Assembly: GCA_016206945.1 (NCBI GenBank)
Contig: JACQQP010000109.1
Span: forward strand, 1-5,047
DNA: 5,047 nt
Origin: Candidatus Omnitrophota bacterium
GTDB lineage: Bacteria > Omnitrophota > Omnitrophia > Omnitrophales > Danuiimicrobiaceae
Reading direction: 5' to 3'
In this document: piece by piece, positions 4,974-5,047 of the stretch
Layout: each line of letters begins with the position of its first letter
How positions within the stretch are numbered: position 1 is the stretch's first letter
Notes under the pieces: model-generated
Told to the model about the DNA's origin: nothing
Databases searched by the model: none
What the model saw: the letters and a program-made list of their open reading frames with translations, nothing else
Made by a program: the position numbers and the translations under genes

Positions 4974-5047
4974 GCAATTCCTTCCCCCCTTGTGGGGGAA
5001 GGTTAGGATGGGGGGATAAGGTGATGTGTTCACCGCCACCTCTATCC
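4974..5047. repeat. GC-rich hairpin repeat at the right edge, probably a dispersed repeat cut by the window
   Basis: CCTTCCCCC (4980-4988) pairs perfectly with GGGGGAAGG (4994-5002) around a 5-nt loop, followed by TTAGGATGGGGGGATAAGGTG. A weaker pairing, GGATA near 5014-5018 with TATCC at 5043-5047, suggests a second arm. Wording of the type 'CCCCCATCCTAACCTTCCCCC' is common in small palindromic intergenic repeats of many bacteria. The element may continue beyond the window. It could also act as a hairpin terminator for a gene to the right, but there is no clear U-run. Confidence 0.55.

Overview
This window is a chaperonin locus read entirely from the minus strand. In the direction of transcription (right to left) the order is: promoter with a CIRCE operator, groEL (copy 1), groES, a second groEL with an unusual tail, a complete ORF6N-domain gene, and the start of a second ORF6N-domain gene that runs off the left edge. 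No credible gene lies on the plus strand.

Organism: the window is bacterial. Type I chaperonins, purine-rich Shine-Dalgarno sites and a sigma70-type promoter overlain by an HrcA/CIRCE operator all fit. Two dispersed-repeat types (a 'GTCATTGCGAGC...GCAATCTC' palindromic element and a 'CCTTCCCCC...GGGGGAAGG' element) and the ORF6N genes recall repeat-rich environmental lineages such as Omnitrophota/PVC relatives or Deltaproteobacteria-like groups. That assignment is an impression only; the sequence does not settle it.

Layout: 4664-5047 is non-coding. It holds the -35/-10 promoter (4784-4811), the CIRCE operator (4747-4773), a leader of about 110 nt, and a GC-rich hairpin repeat at the right edge. 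groEL1 (3032-4663) has the canonical Gly/Met-rich tail. The 123-nt gap before groES contains a 75-bp palindromic repeat element (2940-3014). groES (2618-2908) and groEL2 (969-2612) are only 5 nt apart and probably translationally coupled. groEL2 lacks the GGM tail and ends in a Lys/Glu-rich stretch followed by HHGHAH. The ORF6N gene starts 64 nt after groEL2 with no evident terminator between them. Its leader is a hairpin that can mask its own ribosome binding site, and a 59-of-60 identical copy of that leader precedes the second ORF6N gene 680 bp away.

How the genes work together: groEL1, groES and groEL2 would be expressed together under HrcA repression, giving one co-chaperonin shared by two GroEL types. 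The ORF6N genes (phage-antirepressor-like, putative DNA-binding) look like later arrivals or a local duplication at the 3' end of this operon. The most interesting signals are the conserved SD-masking leader of the ORF6N pair, the His-rich second GroEL, and the groEL-groES-groEL order. I see no clearly new defence or mobile system.
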